Assembly (NCBI GenBank): GCA_037126765.1
Contig: JBBCBC010000002.1
Coordinates: forward strand, 17,329,853-17,393,852
Reading direction: 5' to 3'
Origin: Stenogyne calaminthoides
Taxonomy: Eukaryota > Streptophyta > Magnoliopsida > Lamiales > Lamiaceae
DNA: 64,000 nucleotides
Below, one piece after another: positions 1-10,137 of the stretch. The notes under the pieces were generated by a model. The model did no database searches. It worked only from the letters and a program-made list of their open reading frames with translations, and was not told the origin of the DNA. A program made the translations under genes and the position numbers. Each line of letters opens with the position of its first letter. Positions within the stretch are counted from its first letter, which is position 1.

Positions 1-1869
1 TTTAATAAAGAAGTTTTGATTAGATTCCAAAACCCCTAAGTATGACATATTTAGGATAATCTTGATAGACTGAGTCAGGTTTCAGTATAGATTGTTCAGG
101 AAGTTATCTGCACCATGTATAGTCAACAGATATAGATCATGTTAGATTTTGAAGATACTGAAGAACTAAAGACTCAGGAGATACTGAGTAATTGAAGAAT
201 CAGTAGAACTGAAGACTGGGAAGAGACAGAAGAACTGAAAGACTCAGTAAGTTCCTGAAGATATTGAAGGACTCAGATAAACCAGAATGATTCAGAAAAA
301 ACTGAATAAATGTTCAGAAGATACTAAGTTACTGAAGATTCAGAAAGACCTGAATGTTCAGAGGCACTGAAGAAATATCTATCTGAATTCATACAAAACT
401 GAGGAAAAGATACAAGTTCAGAAAAGTTGATATTGCCCAAAACATTCAAGTGCAGACAAAAGGAACTAAGCCTAGGTGTTGTTTAAGGATGTCTAATAAT
501 GGGAGATTGACCTAAAAGAGCCGTTTTATTTGTCTACATTCACTGAAGAAAAGAACCAATCAGAGGAAGACAACACTGTACTTTACTGACACTAAAAGCG
601 ACAGGACCCTGAATTATGTCAGTAGTACTAAGTTCCAGACTGCAAAAATTGGTGATTGGCTACATGGCTGCATATTTCCTAAAACATGCAAGGGAGTGTT
701 CAAACCCTAAATATAGTCGTTCATCAAACACCAGAAGAGGAAACCCTTGTTACTATCTCCTCCAACGGATTATTTTTCAAGAGTAACCTTGGTGAAGGTT
801 GCCTATAAATACCAGTGACCTTCTACATTGAGAGGTTACGAGAAATTTCAAGCAACTCAAGAGCTCATTCGTATTATTGCAAATTGAAGCACTCGAAAAC
901 CCTAGAATTTCCCAAGTGTTTCACATTGGAGAGAGCTCATTCACTAAGCCTAGATTGATAAGAAATATCCAAAGCATAGTAAAGATATCCTAGCCTTTGC
1001 ATTTGTTCTTATTGTAAAGGATATCTCACCCTAGTTGGAAACCAACCCAAAACCCAAACCCTTTGTTAAGGTAGTTTGTGTGTGGCTTGATGGTGAGTTA
1101 GAGTTGTAAAGAGTGAGTAAGCTACAGTGAGTTAAACAGAAAACTCTAGAGAAGAAGTTAGTAAGCTACTCGTGGTCGTCTGAACACTTGTGTGTGTTTG
1201 AGTTAGTAAGATGTAGTGAGTCAGCCAGAAAACTCAAGATAGAAAAGTGAGTAAGCTACAGTGAGTTAGCCTGAAAGCTTTAGGAAGTGGCTAAGGAATT
1301 TCTCTGAAGATCAGAGAGAGTGGATGTAGGAGCTTGAGTCTCCGAACCACTATAATTGTTGTGTTGTTTGTTTTCTGTATTGCATTTTATCTGTTGCATG
1401 TTTTTTACTGAAAGCTGACTTTACTGATAATTCAGTTGGAATCAATCCACTGAACTTGCATCAAATTGATCACAACCTTAATCACTGTTTTTATTGAAGG
1501 GAAGATTTTCAGCAAAGCTAAAACGAGTATAAACTTAGGGCCAACCATTCCGCACACTTGAGTAGCTAGAACAGATAGTTACCAAACTGAACTAACTCTA
1601 CTGAGTGTTCAGTAAGATAATTATCTGATCCAAGCTCCTCAGGATCTCTGATAAATTCAGGATCAGTTGGGCTAATTTGAAGCTTCTGAAAGCAGCTCAG
1701 GATCATTGTCTCAGTAGACTTTGACTCAGGGCAATCCGTGCTTCTCAGGGAAAAATTATCAGGATAACCTGACCCATCTGACCTCAGTGAAAGAAAAAGT
1801 TTTAAAAATCACTGAACACGTGTATTCCCCCCCATACACGTGTGAGACTCGTTAGCACCGGGACCAACA
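1..1869 (+). repeat. SIRE-type Copia LTR (5' edge cut by window)
   Basis: This matches, in opposite orientation, the LTRs at 35213-37848 and 48230-49898. Base 1 corresponds to about LTR position 15, so only some 14 bases are missing. It ends in ACCAACA at 1869 and carries a TATA box (CTATAAAT, about 803-810) for the LTR promoter. The base after the LTR does not begin a TGGTATC primer-binding site, so this is a 3' LTR of an element lying to the left, or a solo LTR. It keeps a block near 1030-1080 that the 35-kb LTR lacks but the 48-kb LTR has, so it is an independent family member. Confidence 0.9.
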
Positions 1870-2810
1870 TAGACGAATCAAAATCTATTAGTTTTTATTC
1901 ACTAACCCGGTTTTAGATCTCTTATTAACTAATTGCATAGCAATAGGAGTATCTTCATAAGTTATTCGGTGTGGAAGCGTGAGGTGAGGTGAGATTAACT
2001 TGCACAGAGTTTAATCTTTTAATCTTGTAAGCTTTGATTATTCTGCTTGGACTTGCAATTGTCAGAGCTGTATGAATTGATTTTGGTGTAGCATATGTGT
2101 TCCATTCGGGGATTGTCAAATATTTATCACTTGCTTATTTTGTGGTAGTTAAGTTGAAGAAGCTTTCTATCAAACTATGGGGTTCCAAAGAGGGTTATAA
2201 GGAATTTCTCCATATTCAGTACAACGGCTATACTTTTGTCTTCTCCAAGCATATTGATTGATGACTTATGGTCCAGTTTAGAGTTTAACTATGTTTTCAC
2301 ATTTATAGAATTCCTTTTTCTTTTGCTGGACTTTGGAGGATTGTTTCATTTTTGAAAAGATTCAACTTGAGTTGACTTTAAAATAAATGGCCTTGGCTAA
2401 GTTTTTCTTGGTCTCATGTTCCTATACAAGGTAGCGCGAAAGTTCTAGGTTGCTTTGTGTCCTACTACCTATAAGCATGTGTTTACGGTGTTGATTCTGC
2501 CTTTCGAGTCATCGACTAGAATACAAAAGTTTCTGATGTAGTTAGGAGAGTATATATTAGATTCCTGTAGGTTAACGTTGTTACTAGTACTTCTGAGCTT
2601 ATTAATATGAGGCATTTTTTTAAGTAAACAGCCAGAGGGTAGACATTTAGCTCAGGTATACTTGCATACTGTTTGAGGGCTTGAAATACGGAAATGAGCA
2701 CGGGTGCGATACAACACTATGTTCTCCAAGGTTGCATGTGGATTGAGAGATTTGAAATGAATAGATTTTAATTCCAATTAGAGTGGATTTCAAATCCACC
2801 AAAGTCATTT
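1870..2810. other. No gene seen; AT-rich flanking DNA
   Basis: Reading both strands gives only short ORFs without recognisable domains. The right part (about 2750-2810) has short GGATTTCAAATCC-like inverted stretches that resemble the edges of the MITE-like elements that follow. Confidence 0.5.
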
Positions 2811-3178
2811 AGGTGATGTTTGTTTTGGGTTTTATGTGACGTGTTAAAATTGGTTTTTGAAATCTAGGGATTTTGTATCCTGATAAACAACAAGGTGTGT
2901 GTTTGTTATTGGTTTTTAGTAGAGAGTGATTTAACTTTATGTCAAATCAATTTGTAAGAGTGAATGAAGTTGTATTACTATATTATTATTGTTGGGTGAT
3001 TGAAATGATTGAATGATGTGAATTATGATTTAAATATATTAAAGTGTAAGGAGAGAGAGAATTGATTGTATTGGAAAGTGTGATAATAGTTTTATATGTG
3101 GTGTTGTGATTTTTTGAAAAATCAATTTTCTAAACAAACTCAACTCCTGGATTTTAAAACTCAAAACAAATATCACCT
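2811..3178. mobile_element. MITE-like element with ~23-bp terminal inverted repeats
   Basis: The left end AGGTGATGTTTGTTTTGGGT and the right end (3156-3178) are inverted copies with about two mismatches over 23 bases. The interior is AT-rich and non-coding. A clear target-site duplication was not found, so the superfamily (hAT or PIF-like) is left open. Confidence 0.6.
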
Positions 3179-3434
3179 AGGCTCTGTTTGGATGTATGAA
3201 TTTCACACACAAATCACCACTCTCTCCACTTGAGTTAAATGAATTTAAGATTTGAGTCTAGTTTAAAATGGAGGGATTTCAAATCCTCATTAAAACCATG
3301 TCATTTGAAATCCTCTCCTCTCTACCCCTTCACTCTCTTCCCTTCTCTCCCATCTCTTGACTATTCATGATTTGAAATATATGCATTCTTACATTTATTA
3401 TTTTTCAAATCCTCCATATCCAAACGTAACCCTA
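3178..3434. mobile_element. Second MITE-like element, abutting the first
   Basis: The left end reads TAGGCTCTGTTTGGATG and the right end, read on the minus strand, TAGGGTTACGTTTGGAT. This TAGG...GTTTGGAT pattern is common in hAT-like MITEs. The interior contains GGATTTCAAATCC-type inverted stretches. No protein is encoded and no clean target-site duplication was identified. Confidence 0.5.
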
Positions 3435-3680
3435 AAGAATTAGTTCATATTGAGATTGATGAACTTCCAGTAACTATTGATCCAAACAATTATAGATTTC
3501 AACTCCATCCTAATGCAACCCCAACTTATGCTTCTCTAGTTGAAACTGGTTGTTGTATTATTATATATTGATGTTTTTTGCCACCTTTCGTTCTCATCAT
3601 CTTTCACTTGAACTTTTTTTTTCTTATCAAAATATACTTGACCCTGAATTTTCTTTTCTTTTCCATATTGTGCTATGCAG

Positions 3681-3981
3681 AAAGTTGTTGACACTTCGGG
3701 TGGGTAAGTCCGTATAATACAACCGTAACTTCAATTATTATTTGAACTATTAACTCTGGTTCATAATGTTGAATTAAATTTTCAGATGTGGTGCGAATTT
3801 CACCGTTGAGATTGTGTCTGAACAATTCGAAGGCAAATGATTGCTGGAGAGGTACCGACTAGTAAATGGCGCATTAGTGGAAGAGATGAAACATATCCAT
3901 GCTCTTTCCATAACAAAAGCCTTGACCCCTAATCAGTGGAAACAACAGATGGCTAAGAAATCTGAAGAAGCAACTGCTTGA
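3681..3981 (+). pseudogene. BOLA2-like (BolA family) gene fragment, broken
   Basis: Two exons can be read. Exon 3681-3703 follows a good acceptor (TGCTATGCAG) and encodes KVVDTSGG. A 5' donor GTAAGT opens an intron 3704-3785 that ends TTTTCAG. Exon 3786-3981 continues with the BolA signature CGANFTVEIVSEQFEGK and, further on, MKHIHALSITKALTP. The plant BOLA2 family has an arginine codon after EGK; here it is TGA (3840-3842), consistent with CGA to TGA deamination. The stretch that would encode the BolA N-terminus was not found upstream. Intact BOLA2 proteins are small cytosolic or nuclear partners of monothiol glutaredoxins that bind a shared iron-sulfur cluster. Because introns are kept, this is a DNA-level copy or decayed gene, not a retrocopy. 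A stretch at 3440-3560 also reads openly but is not recognised. Confidence 0.82.
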
Positions 3982-4446
3982 AATAATATGGGCTGATTAC
4001 GAACCTATTATGATTTTAGTTCTTTGAGCTGGGAAATCTGGTGACTTGCTCTTAATTTATCTATTTCATGGTCGTAACTTAAGAATGTGTTGACCCTAAT
4101 AAATCCTCATCTGCTAATAATAATAAGAATATTGGGGTGCTTTTGTTTTACTTTCTTGTGTGAGATATTGATTTATATTAAATATATGAGGCACATTTGC
4201 GTGAGACTGTCTCACGGTGAGACGAAGTGTAATTTGGGTATTGACGCTTTAACACTTTGGGAGAGGTGGGTGTTGATTGTGCTAAGTTGTACTCCGTCTC
4301 ATACGAGTTTTTGTCTAAATTTATATTCTACTCACTTATTCATTAAATTTATTTCTACCAGTTTTTTTCTTTTTGACTAATTGATTAATTTTTATTGTTT
4401 GACATGTTACAAGAACGTCTTCCGTTTTAAGCGTGAACACTTCATA
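3982..4446. other. Non-coding flank with a degenerate inverted-repeat element
   Basis: Around 4200-4225 lies GTGAGACTGTCTCACGGTG, a self-complementary motif also seen near 8300 and 8705, followed by TACTCCGTCTCATACG. This looks like a decayed short element. No protein domain is seen. Confidence 0.4.
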
Positions 4447-4451
4447 CATTT

Positions 4452-5739
4452 TGTTGGGATATTTTAGTTTTGATGAATTATGCCAAAACATTATCAACTT
4501 GTGTTTTTTGAAGCTAATTTACAGATAACAAGTTGAGGGGGAACGGAAGAACAAATTGAGAGGAACTCATGAAATCGCATTTAAGATGATCGAGATCGAT
4601 GAGAAATTTATGACGAGATGATCGAGATCAGATGAGAAGGATGAGTTTCGAGTTAAGACCGACGTCTAAACCGACTGCGGTAGCGATTTTCGATGCATTT
4701 TATCAGAAGTGGTGATTAATGTAGCGATTCTTTAAGTGGTGATTTCTAATTTTGTTCTCGATCCAGATCCAGATCTAAAGACGGATCTGATCGAGGTGAT
4801 CCGATCGGTGAGTGATCGATCGAGCAACCGTAAATCGGCCGATGAACAAGTGAAATCACCGATGAGCAAGTGAAATCGGCCCGATGAACAGTGATTTCAA
4901 AGACACCGTAAATCTGGATCAGATCGATTTGGACGGATCCAGATCAACGAATCGAAGCAATGAAGCGAATCCGACGAAATGATCGGATTTAGTTAGACAC
5001 AAAAGCGGTGATCAATAAGAAGATAACAACATATATGGATGTGACATAAAGCTGCAAACAACAGTGCAAAAGGACAAAGAAAAGCTGGAAGATTATTAGT
5101 ATGGATTTGAATATTACTCTCCAACGGTAATATTCAAATCCTCACTATATATACATTGCACTATCTTCAAAAGAAGAAAATGGAGGATCTGCAAAGTGAA
5201 ATTAAAGCCAAATATTCAAGCAACTCCATTCATAGAACACAGAGCAAGAAATACACACATATATTCAAAAATGTTCTACCCTAGATCTAAGCACAAATGT
5301 TATATCCTAAGCTTAGAGAGATTTTCCCATCCTTAGCATTGAGGCTAAACAAATGTAAGGGAAAATCTCAACCTAGTTGGAAACTAAACAAACCTTACCC
5401 AAATCAGTTTGATAGGATAAGTTTGTAGGTGAGTGTGAACTCGGTAAACATCTAGCAATCCCGAAAGGGAGGGTAGGCGATCCCGTGAGGGAGATAAGTC
5501 CCGTTTGAGTGAGAACTCGGTAAACATCTGTTGGTTAAGTTGGTGCCCCATGAAGGGAAGAGTGGATGTAGGACGTGTTGTCCGAACCACTATAAAAATA
5601 CGTGTGTTCTTATTTGCTTTCATATTAACTGTCATAAATACTTTAGCAAATCTGCATAACACATTCAAAAAAAAAACAAAATTAAGTCACCTCCCATTGA
5701 GATTTTACGAGTTTTAAATCGGGTTTTTCGGGACCATCA
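4452..5739 (+). repeat. 5' LTR of the short LTR element
   Basis: 1288 bp, TG...CA. A TATA-like CTATATATAC lies near 5144. From about 4982 to the end it is nearly identical to the other LTR, but 4560-4980 is strongly different. Confidence 0.9.
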
Positions 5740-5741
5740 AG

Positions 5742-5753
5742 TGGTATCAGAGC
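5742..5753 (+). promoter_or_regulatory. Primer-binding site (tRNA-iMet type)
   Basis: TGGTATCAGAGC, two bases after the 5' LTR, is the usual plant Copia primer-binding sequence. Confidence 0.9.
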
Positions 5754-5975
5754 AGGGGTTCAAAAGTTCACTAGATTTTAATGTGAACACCTGAACTGGT
5801 CTTTTTTATTCAAACCCATTTAGTTTAAAATGCATAAATTTTATAAAATTCATGGAGGTTGACTATCATCTTCTCATTTTTAAAATGAAAACAATGTTCT
5901 TCATCATTTCTCTTGTTTAACTAACACTGTTTTTCTCGTATATTTTTATTGTTAGTTAGTTTTGGCATCATTATC

Positions 5976-5989
5976 AAAAAGGGGGAAAT
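5976..5989 (+). promoter_or_regulatory. Polypurine tract
   Basis: AAAAAGGGGGAAAT lies directly before the 3' LTR, preceded by TTTTGGCATCAT as in the large SIRE element. Confidence 0.88.
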
Positions 5990-7400
5990 TGTTGGGATAT
6001 TTTAGTTTTGATGAATTATGCCAAAACATTATCAACTTATGTTTTTTGAAGCTAATTTACAGATAACAAGTTGAGGGGGAACGGAAGAACAAATTGAGAG
6101 GGAACTCATGAAATCAGACGAAGATGATCGAGATCAGACGAGGCTGCAGACGAGGCTGATCGAGATCAGATGAGAAGGATGAGTTTCGAGTTATCGACGG
6201 CGTCTAAACCGACTGCGGCAGCGGTTTTTCGATGCATTTTATCAGAAGCGGTGATTAATGTAGCGATTCATGTAGCGGTGATTTCTATAGCGATTTTTCG
6301 ATGCGATCCGGATGCGTCTCCGGACTGATCTGTTGAATGATCCGATCAGTGAGTCGATCGATCAAAGCGACGAAAAATTGCCCGATGAGCAAAGTGAAAT
6401 CGGCGATGAGCAAAGTGAAATCAGCCCAATGAGCAAGTGATTTCAACAACGGTGATGAATAAAGTGATTTCAAAGACACCGTAAATCTACAGATCGATTT
6501 CAATGGACCGATCAAGGCGACCGTAATCGAAGCAATGAACAAAAAGAATCCAAATGAAGCTAATCGGATCCGATTAGACACACAAAAAGCGGTGATCAAT
6601 AAGAAGATAACAATATATATGGATGTGACATAAAGCTGCAAACAACAGTGCAAAAGGACAAAGAAAAGCTGGAAGATTATTAGTATGGATTTGAATATTA
6701 CTCTCCAACGGTAATATTCAAATCCACACTATAAATACATTGCACTATCTTCAAAAGAAGAAAATGGAGGATCTGCAAAGTGAAATTAAAGCCAAATATT
6801 CAAGCAACTCCATTCATAGAACACAGAGCAAGAAATACACACATATATTCAAAAGTGTTCTACCCTAGATCTAAGCACAAATGATATATCCTAAGCTTAG
6901 AGAGATTTTCCCATCCTTAGCATTGAGGCTAAACAAATGTAAGGGAAAATCTCAACCTAGTTGGAAACCAAACAAACCTTACCCAAATAAGTTTGATAGG
7001 ATAAGTTTGTTGGTGAGTGTGAACTTCAGTAAACATCTAGCAATCCCAAAGGGAGGGTAGGTCAATCCAAGTGAGGAGATAAGTCCCGTTTGAGTGTGAA
7101 CTCGGTAAACATCTAGCAATCCCGAAAGGGAGGGTAGGCGATCCCGTGAGGGAGATAAGTCCCGTTTGAGTGAGAACTCGGTAAACATCTGTTGGTTAAG
7201 TTGGTGCCCCATGAAGGGAAGAGTGGATGTAGGACGTGTTGTCCGAACCACTATAAAAATACGTGTGTTCTTATTTGCTTTCATATTAACTGTCATAAAT
7301 ACTTTAGCAAATCTGCATAACACATTCAAAAAAAAAAACAAAATTAAGTCACCTCCCATTGAGATTTTACGAGTTTTAAATCGGGTTTTTGGGACCATCA
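5990..7400 (+). repeat. 3' LTR of the short LTR element
   Basis: 1411 bp. It is longer than the 5' LTR mainly because a segment of about 80 bp (GTGTGAACT..GGTAAACATC.. with AGGGAGGGTAGG) is tandemly repeated at 7015-7190, and because of a short duplication around 6120-6160. Confidence 0.9.
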
Positions 7401-7405
7401 CATTT

Positions 7406-7632
7406 GATCTTGAATTTACGGACTCCTACCAAGGTGGTGTTTCTATAAAATCGGAAGGATCGTTTCTTCTTCTTTTTTTTATCAAAAGTTATTTCACACA
7501 ACTTTTGAAATAATTTGATTCCAGAAGTTAGTTAGTTAAATTTGGAAACATACCCAAAATGAAGGATGCGCCTATTGCTGCTTAATTTGTTTTGTGAACA
7601 TTATGTCCAAGATTAATGATCTTCTATGGTCA
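7406..7632. other. Non-coding flank
   Basis: No domain, promoter or repeat recognised in this stretch, which resumes the DNA into which the LTR element inserted. Confidence 0.4.
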
Positions 7633-8098
7633 GGAATGACTTCGTCCTCCCTAACGTTAGGAAATCATTTGATTATTATTTTGTCAACGATCTAACGTGA
7701 AATTTGATTTTTAGATGATTGCACTTTGCACTAGTGTGTTTGCTCTGTGCATATTGCAATCGCACTGCATCCCCCAACTAATAAATTAAATTAATAATTA
7801 TAAAATTATAAAATTATAAAAATATCCTTCTCATTTAAAATAATTAAAAAGATAAATTATAAAATTACATACATATCCTATTAATATTTTATTATTTAAA
7901 TAATTTTTTTTTAGAAAATCAAAAGTATAAAAATTGTAATTTTTTAAAAATATTATAATGACATTTTAGTAATTTTATATATATTTATTTAAAAAATTAA
8001 TAATTTGTTCATGGCGAAGTTATATCGTCCAGAGCGAAGTTAGATAATATGTCAATATTTTATTGGTTTCCTAACGTCAGGAAGGGCAAACGTCTTCC
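7633..8098. mobile_element. MITE-like element with 32-bp terminal inverted repeats
   Basis: The first 32 bases and the reverse complement of the last 32 bases agree at about 24 positions. Each inner half contains the palindrome-like CCTAACGTTAGG or CCTGACGTTAGG. The interior is AT-rich and non-coding. No exact target-site duplication was found. Confidence 0.6.
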
Positions 8099-8169
8099 AT
8101 GACGGTGGAAAAGCCCCCAAGATTGTGCATTTAAGTTCTAAGTATTCAAAGTCCCCCCCAATTAGATTT

Positions 8170-8745
8170 ATGCTATTTTTCATTGACTTTGTGCTGGTGT
8201 TATTGAGTCGGTCTTGTGCGTGAGGTGAAATAAAATTTGAGAATAATATTTTTTAACATTTTGAAAGGGATGAATATTAATTTGTACTAGTTTGTAAACC
8301 GTCTCATGGTGAGATGGTTTTACATATTTTTTTTTCTGAAGTCCATCGACTTTGTGTTGCTGTTATTTAGTAGGTCTTATGCGAGACGAAATTAAATATG
8401 AGAATAATTTTTTGGCCAGGTCTTGTATGCAACCGTGTGCACCGTGCATTCATAGTGCATTTTAGAAGTGTGCAACTTGTTATGCTGAAAAGTGCGACTT
8501 ATTTACACAGAAAAGTGCAACTATTAATATAAGAACATAGTTGCATGCTTCTATTTGAAATAGTTGCATGTTTATGTTTTGTATAGTTGCACGCTTCTAA
8601 AATGAGTGCACGGTGCACCCGGGTGCACATGAGACCCACTCAAAAAAAATTTAACACTTTGAAAGGGATGAATTATGAATATTAATTTGTATTAATTTAT
8701 AAATCGTCTCATGATGAGATGGTTTTACACAAGTTTTTGTCTAAA
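8170..8745. repeat. Tandem duplication of ~165-bp unit, second copy interrupted
   Basis: Unit 1 (about 8180-8330) and unit 2 (about 8340-8413 plus 8641-8735) share GACTTTGTG, GAGAATAAT, TTTGAAAGGGATGAAT and CGTCTCATG(G/A)TGAGATGG. The second copy is split by the inverted-repeat element at 8414-8640, which must be younger than the duplication. Confidence 0.65.
8414..8640. mobile_element. MITE-like inverted-repeat insertion
   Basis: About 55-bp terminal inverted repeats share GTGTGCACCGTGCA, TTTTAGAAG and GTGCAACT. It sits in the middle of a sequence whose uninterrupted version is present just upstream, which shows it is an insertion. The A/T-rich flanks hide the target-site duplication. Confidence 0.7.
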
Positions 8746-9349
8746 GTAAAATGAGTATATCTTGCAATGTGATATAATATGATTACGATGTGGGTATATA
8801 AAATGAGCATTTAATATGATTGCAATGTGAGAGAGACCTCGTCCCCTTGTAATGGTAATCATGTGTGTTTTTAATACTCCATCTGTTCATCAAATTTATT
8901 TTCACTTGTTTTATTCGTTCGTCTACTAAATTTATTCTCATACCCGTTATGAAAACAAATATTTTATCTTTATCCTCCAACCATCACTTAATTACTTCAA
9001 TTGTCGTTATACTTTATTGATAGTCAAATTATTGAGATAGATTTGTTTAATGTGGCTTAAGATTTTGGTTAACTAATAAGTAATAAATTTGTATGCAAGG
9101 CAATAAATGTAGATGATTGATCATAAATGAAGAACACAAATATTGTTCTTCAATAAATGCTCTAAATTGAATTTAAGAGAGCTTTGGTACATAACTTTCG
9201 GATGCTTTATTATGGCTAGTACATTTTGGGAGAGTGAATCTGACTCTCTAGCTAGCTACAATTCGGTTATTAAATGCATAGATTTTATCCATTTAAGGCA
9301 TATGATACTACATTGTACATTATACCCTAGCTGCCAAATTTTTCGCCGG
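8746..9349. other. Non-coding, degenerate repeats
   Basis: Contains ACTCCATCTGTTCATCAAAT near 8876, a decayed version of a common short plant element. No credible gene seen. Confidence 0.4.
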
Positions 9350-9718
9350 ATCTCGCGAGAGCTTGGCCTTCATATTGGTGACACCTGGACAAACCTCGGG
9401 ATTCTCGCCTGATGCCTCTGATCATTCTCTTAAATGGGAACTTGAAATTGTCACTTCGCCATTTACACTGATATCTTCCCCCTTTAGGGAAGATATCCTA
9501 CCCTGATCTTCTGTCTCCATACTTCGTCGTATTTAATCCTCATTCTCTTCACTTCCGACCTTGTTCTTACACAACTTACCTTGGGAAATATCAAGCTTGA
9601 TCGCCTAAAGTTGAGAATGAGTTCGACCTTGTGGCGAGCTCGGCGAATTGCGCTGTTAGATGATGAAAAAGTAGGTTCCCAAGTTGGGGCCCATCAACTA
9701 TTTTTACCTCGAACAACA
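9350..9718 (-). repeat. Partial LTR of a third Tat-like gypsy element (remnant)
   Basis: The right edge GAACAACA at 9711-9718, followed by AATTGCCCCTAGGTC, matches the junction of 3' LTR and polypurine tract in the gypsy element at 15-26 kb (minus-strand reading CACAACAATTGCCCCCCAGG) and resembles the one at 58.69 kb. The left limit is uncertain, and the start given is only where GC-rich, LTR-like sequence begins. Confidence 0.4.
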
Positions 9719-10137
9719 ATTGCCCCTAGGTCACGTATTTTGTGTTAGCCTAAGTATGCGAGCTACCTCTTGAATACTACATTTGATGATGATGGGAATC
9801 TTCCTCGAGACGCTTCAGAGTTGTCCCTCGAACTTCGCACTAGGTAGTCGTTGTCTGCCGGCCTCAAATGTCGTCAGACCCTATGTTGTAGACAATGATG
9901 GCACGGTGACTAACACACGCGAGATGCAAAAAGACGATCTCGAGATTACGCGACCCCCACGATCTATCTCACTCTTTCTTTTGCCTTTATAAATAGGGGT
10001 TTCAACCCCGACTTCATTTTTTTTTTTTTCTTTCACTTTTCTTCTGCAAAATTTGAGCGATCCGGTGAATCCCTGTGCAAAATTTTCGGCAACTTTCTTG
10101 ACACCATTACTGTGAATCTCTTTATGTGGTTCTCTAA
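9719..10137 (+). promoter_or_regulatory. Putative antisense-gene promoter region of the Tat remnant
   Basis: After the polypurine tract (9719-9730) the sequence reaches a TATA box, TTTATAAATAGG (about 9985-9996), then a pyrimidine-rich leader. The distance from PPT to TATA is close to that in the 15-26 kb Tat element (about 255 bp). The leader is then cut by the CACTA terminus at 10138, so no coding part remains here. Confidence 0.45.

Larger units (their letters stand above)
4452..7400 (+). mobile_element. Complete non-autonomous LTR element (SIRE-related, TRIM/LARD-like)
   Basis: Two direct LTRs (4452-5739 and 5990-7400) start TGTTGGGAT and end ACCATCA. They flank only 250 bases of interior. 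A 5-bp target-site duplication CATTT sits at 4447-4451 and 7401-7405. The primer-binding site TGGTATCAGAGC (5742-5753) fits initiator methionine tRNA, and a polypurine tract precedes the second LTR. The sequence around the PPT is shared with the SIRE element at 35-50 kb, so this is a small derivative of that group that lost gag and pol. It encodes no protein and would need proteins from an autonomous relative. Confidence 0.92.

Noticed and set aside
5384..5717. Overlapping ORFs on both strands, repeated at 6979-7513
   Set aside because: They lie inside the two LTR copies of the short element and are repeated because the LTR is. They show no domain and the copies break in different places.
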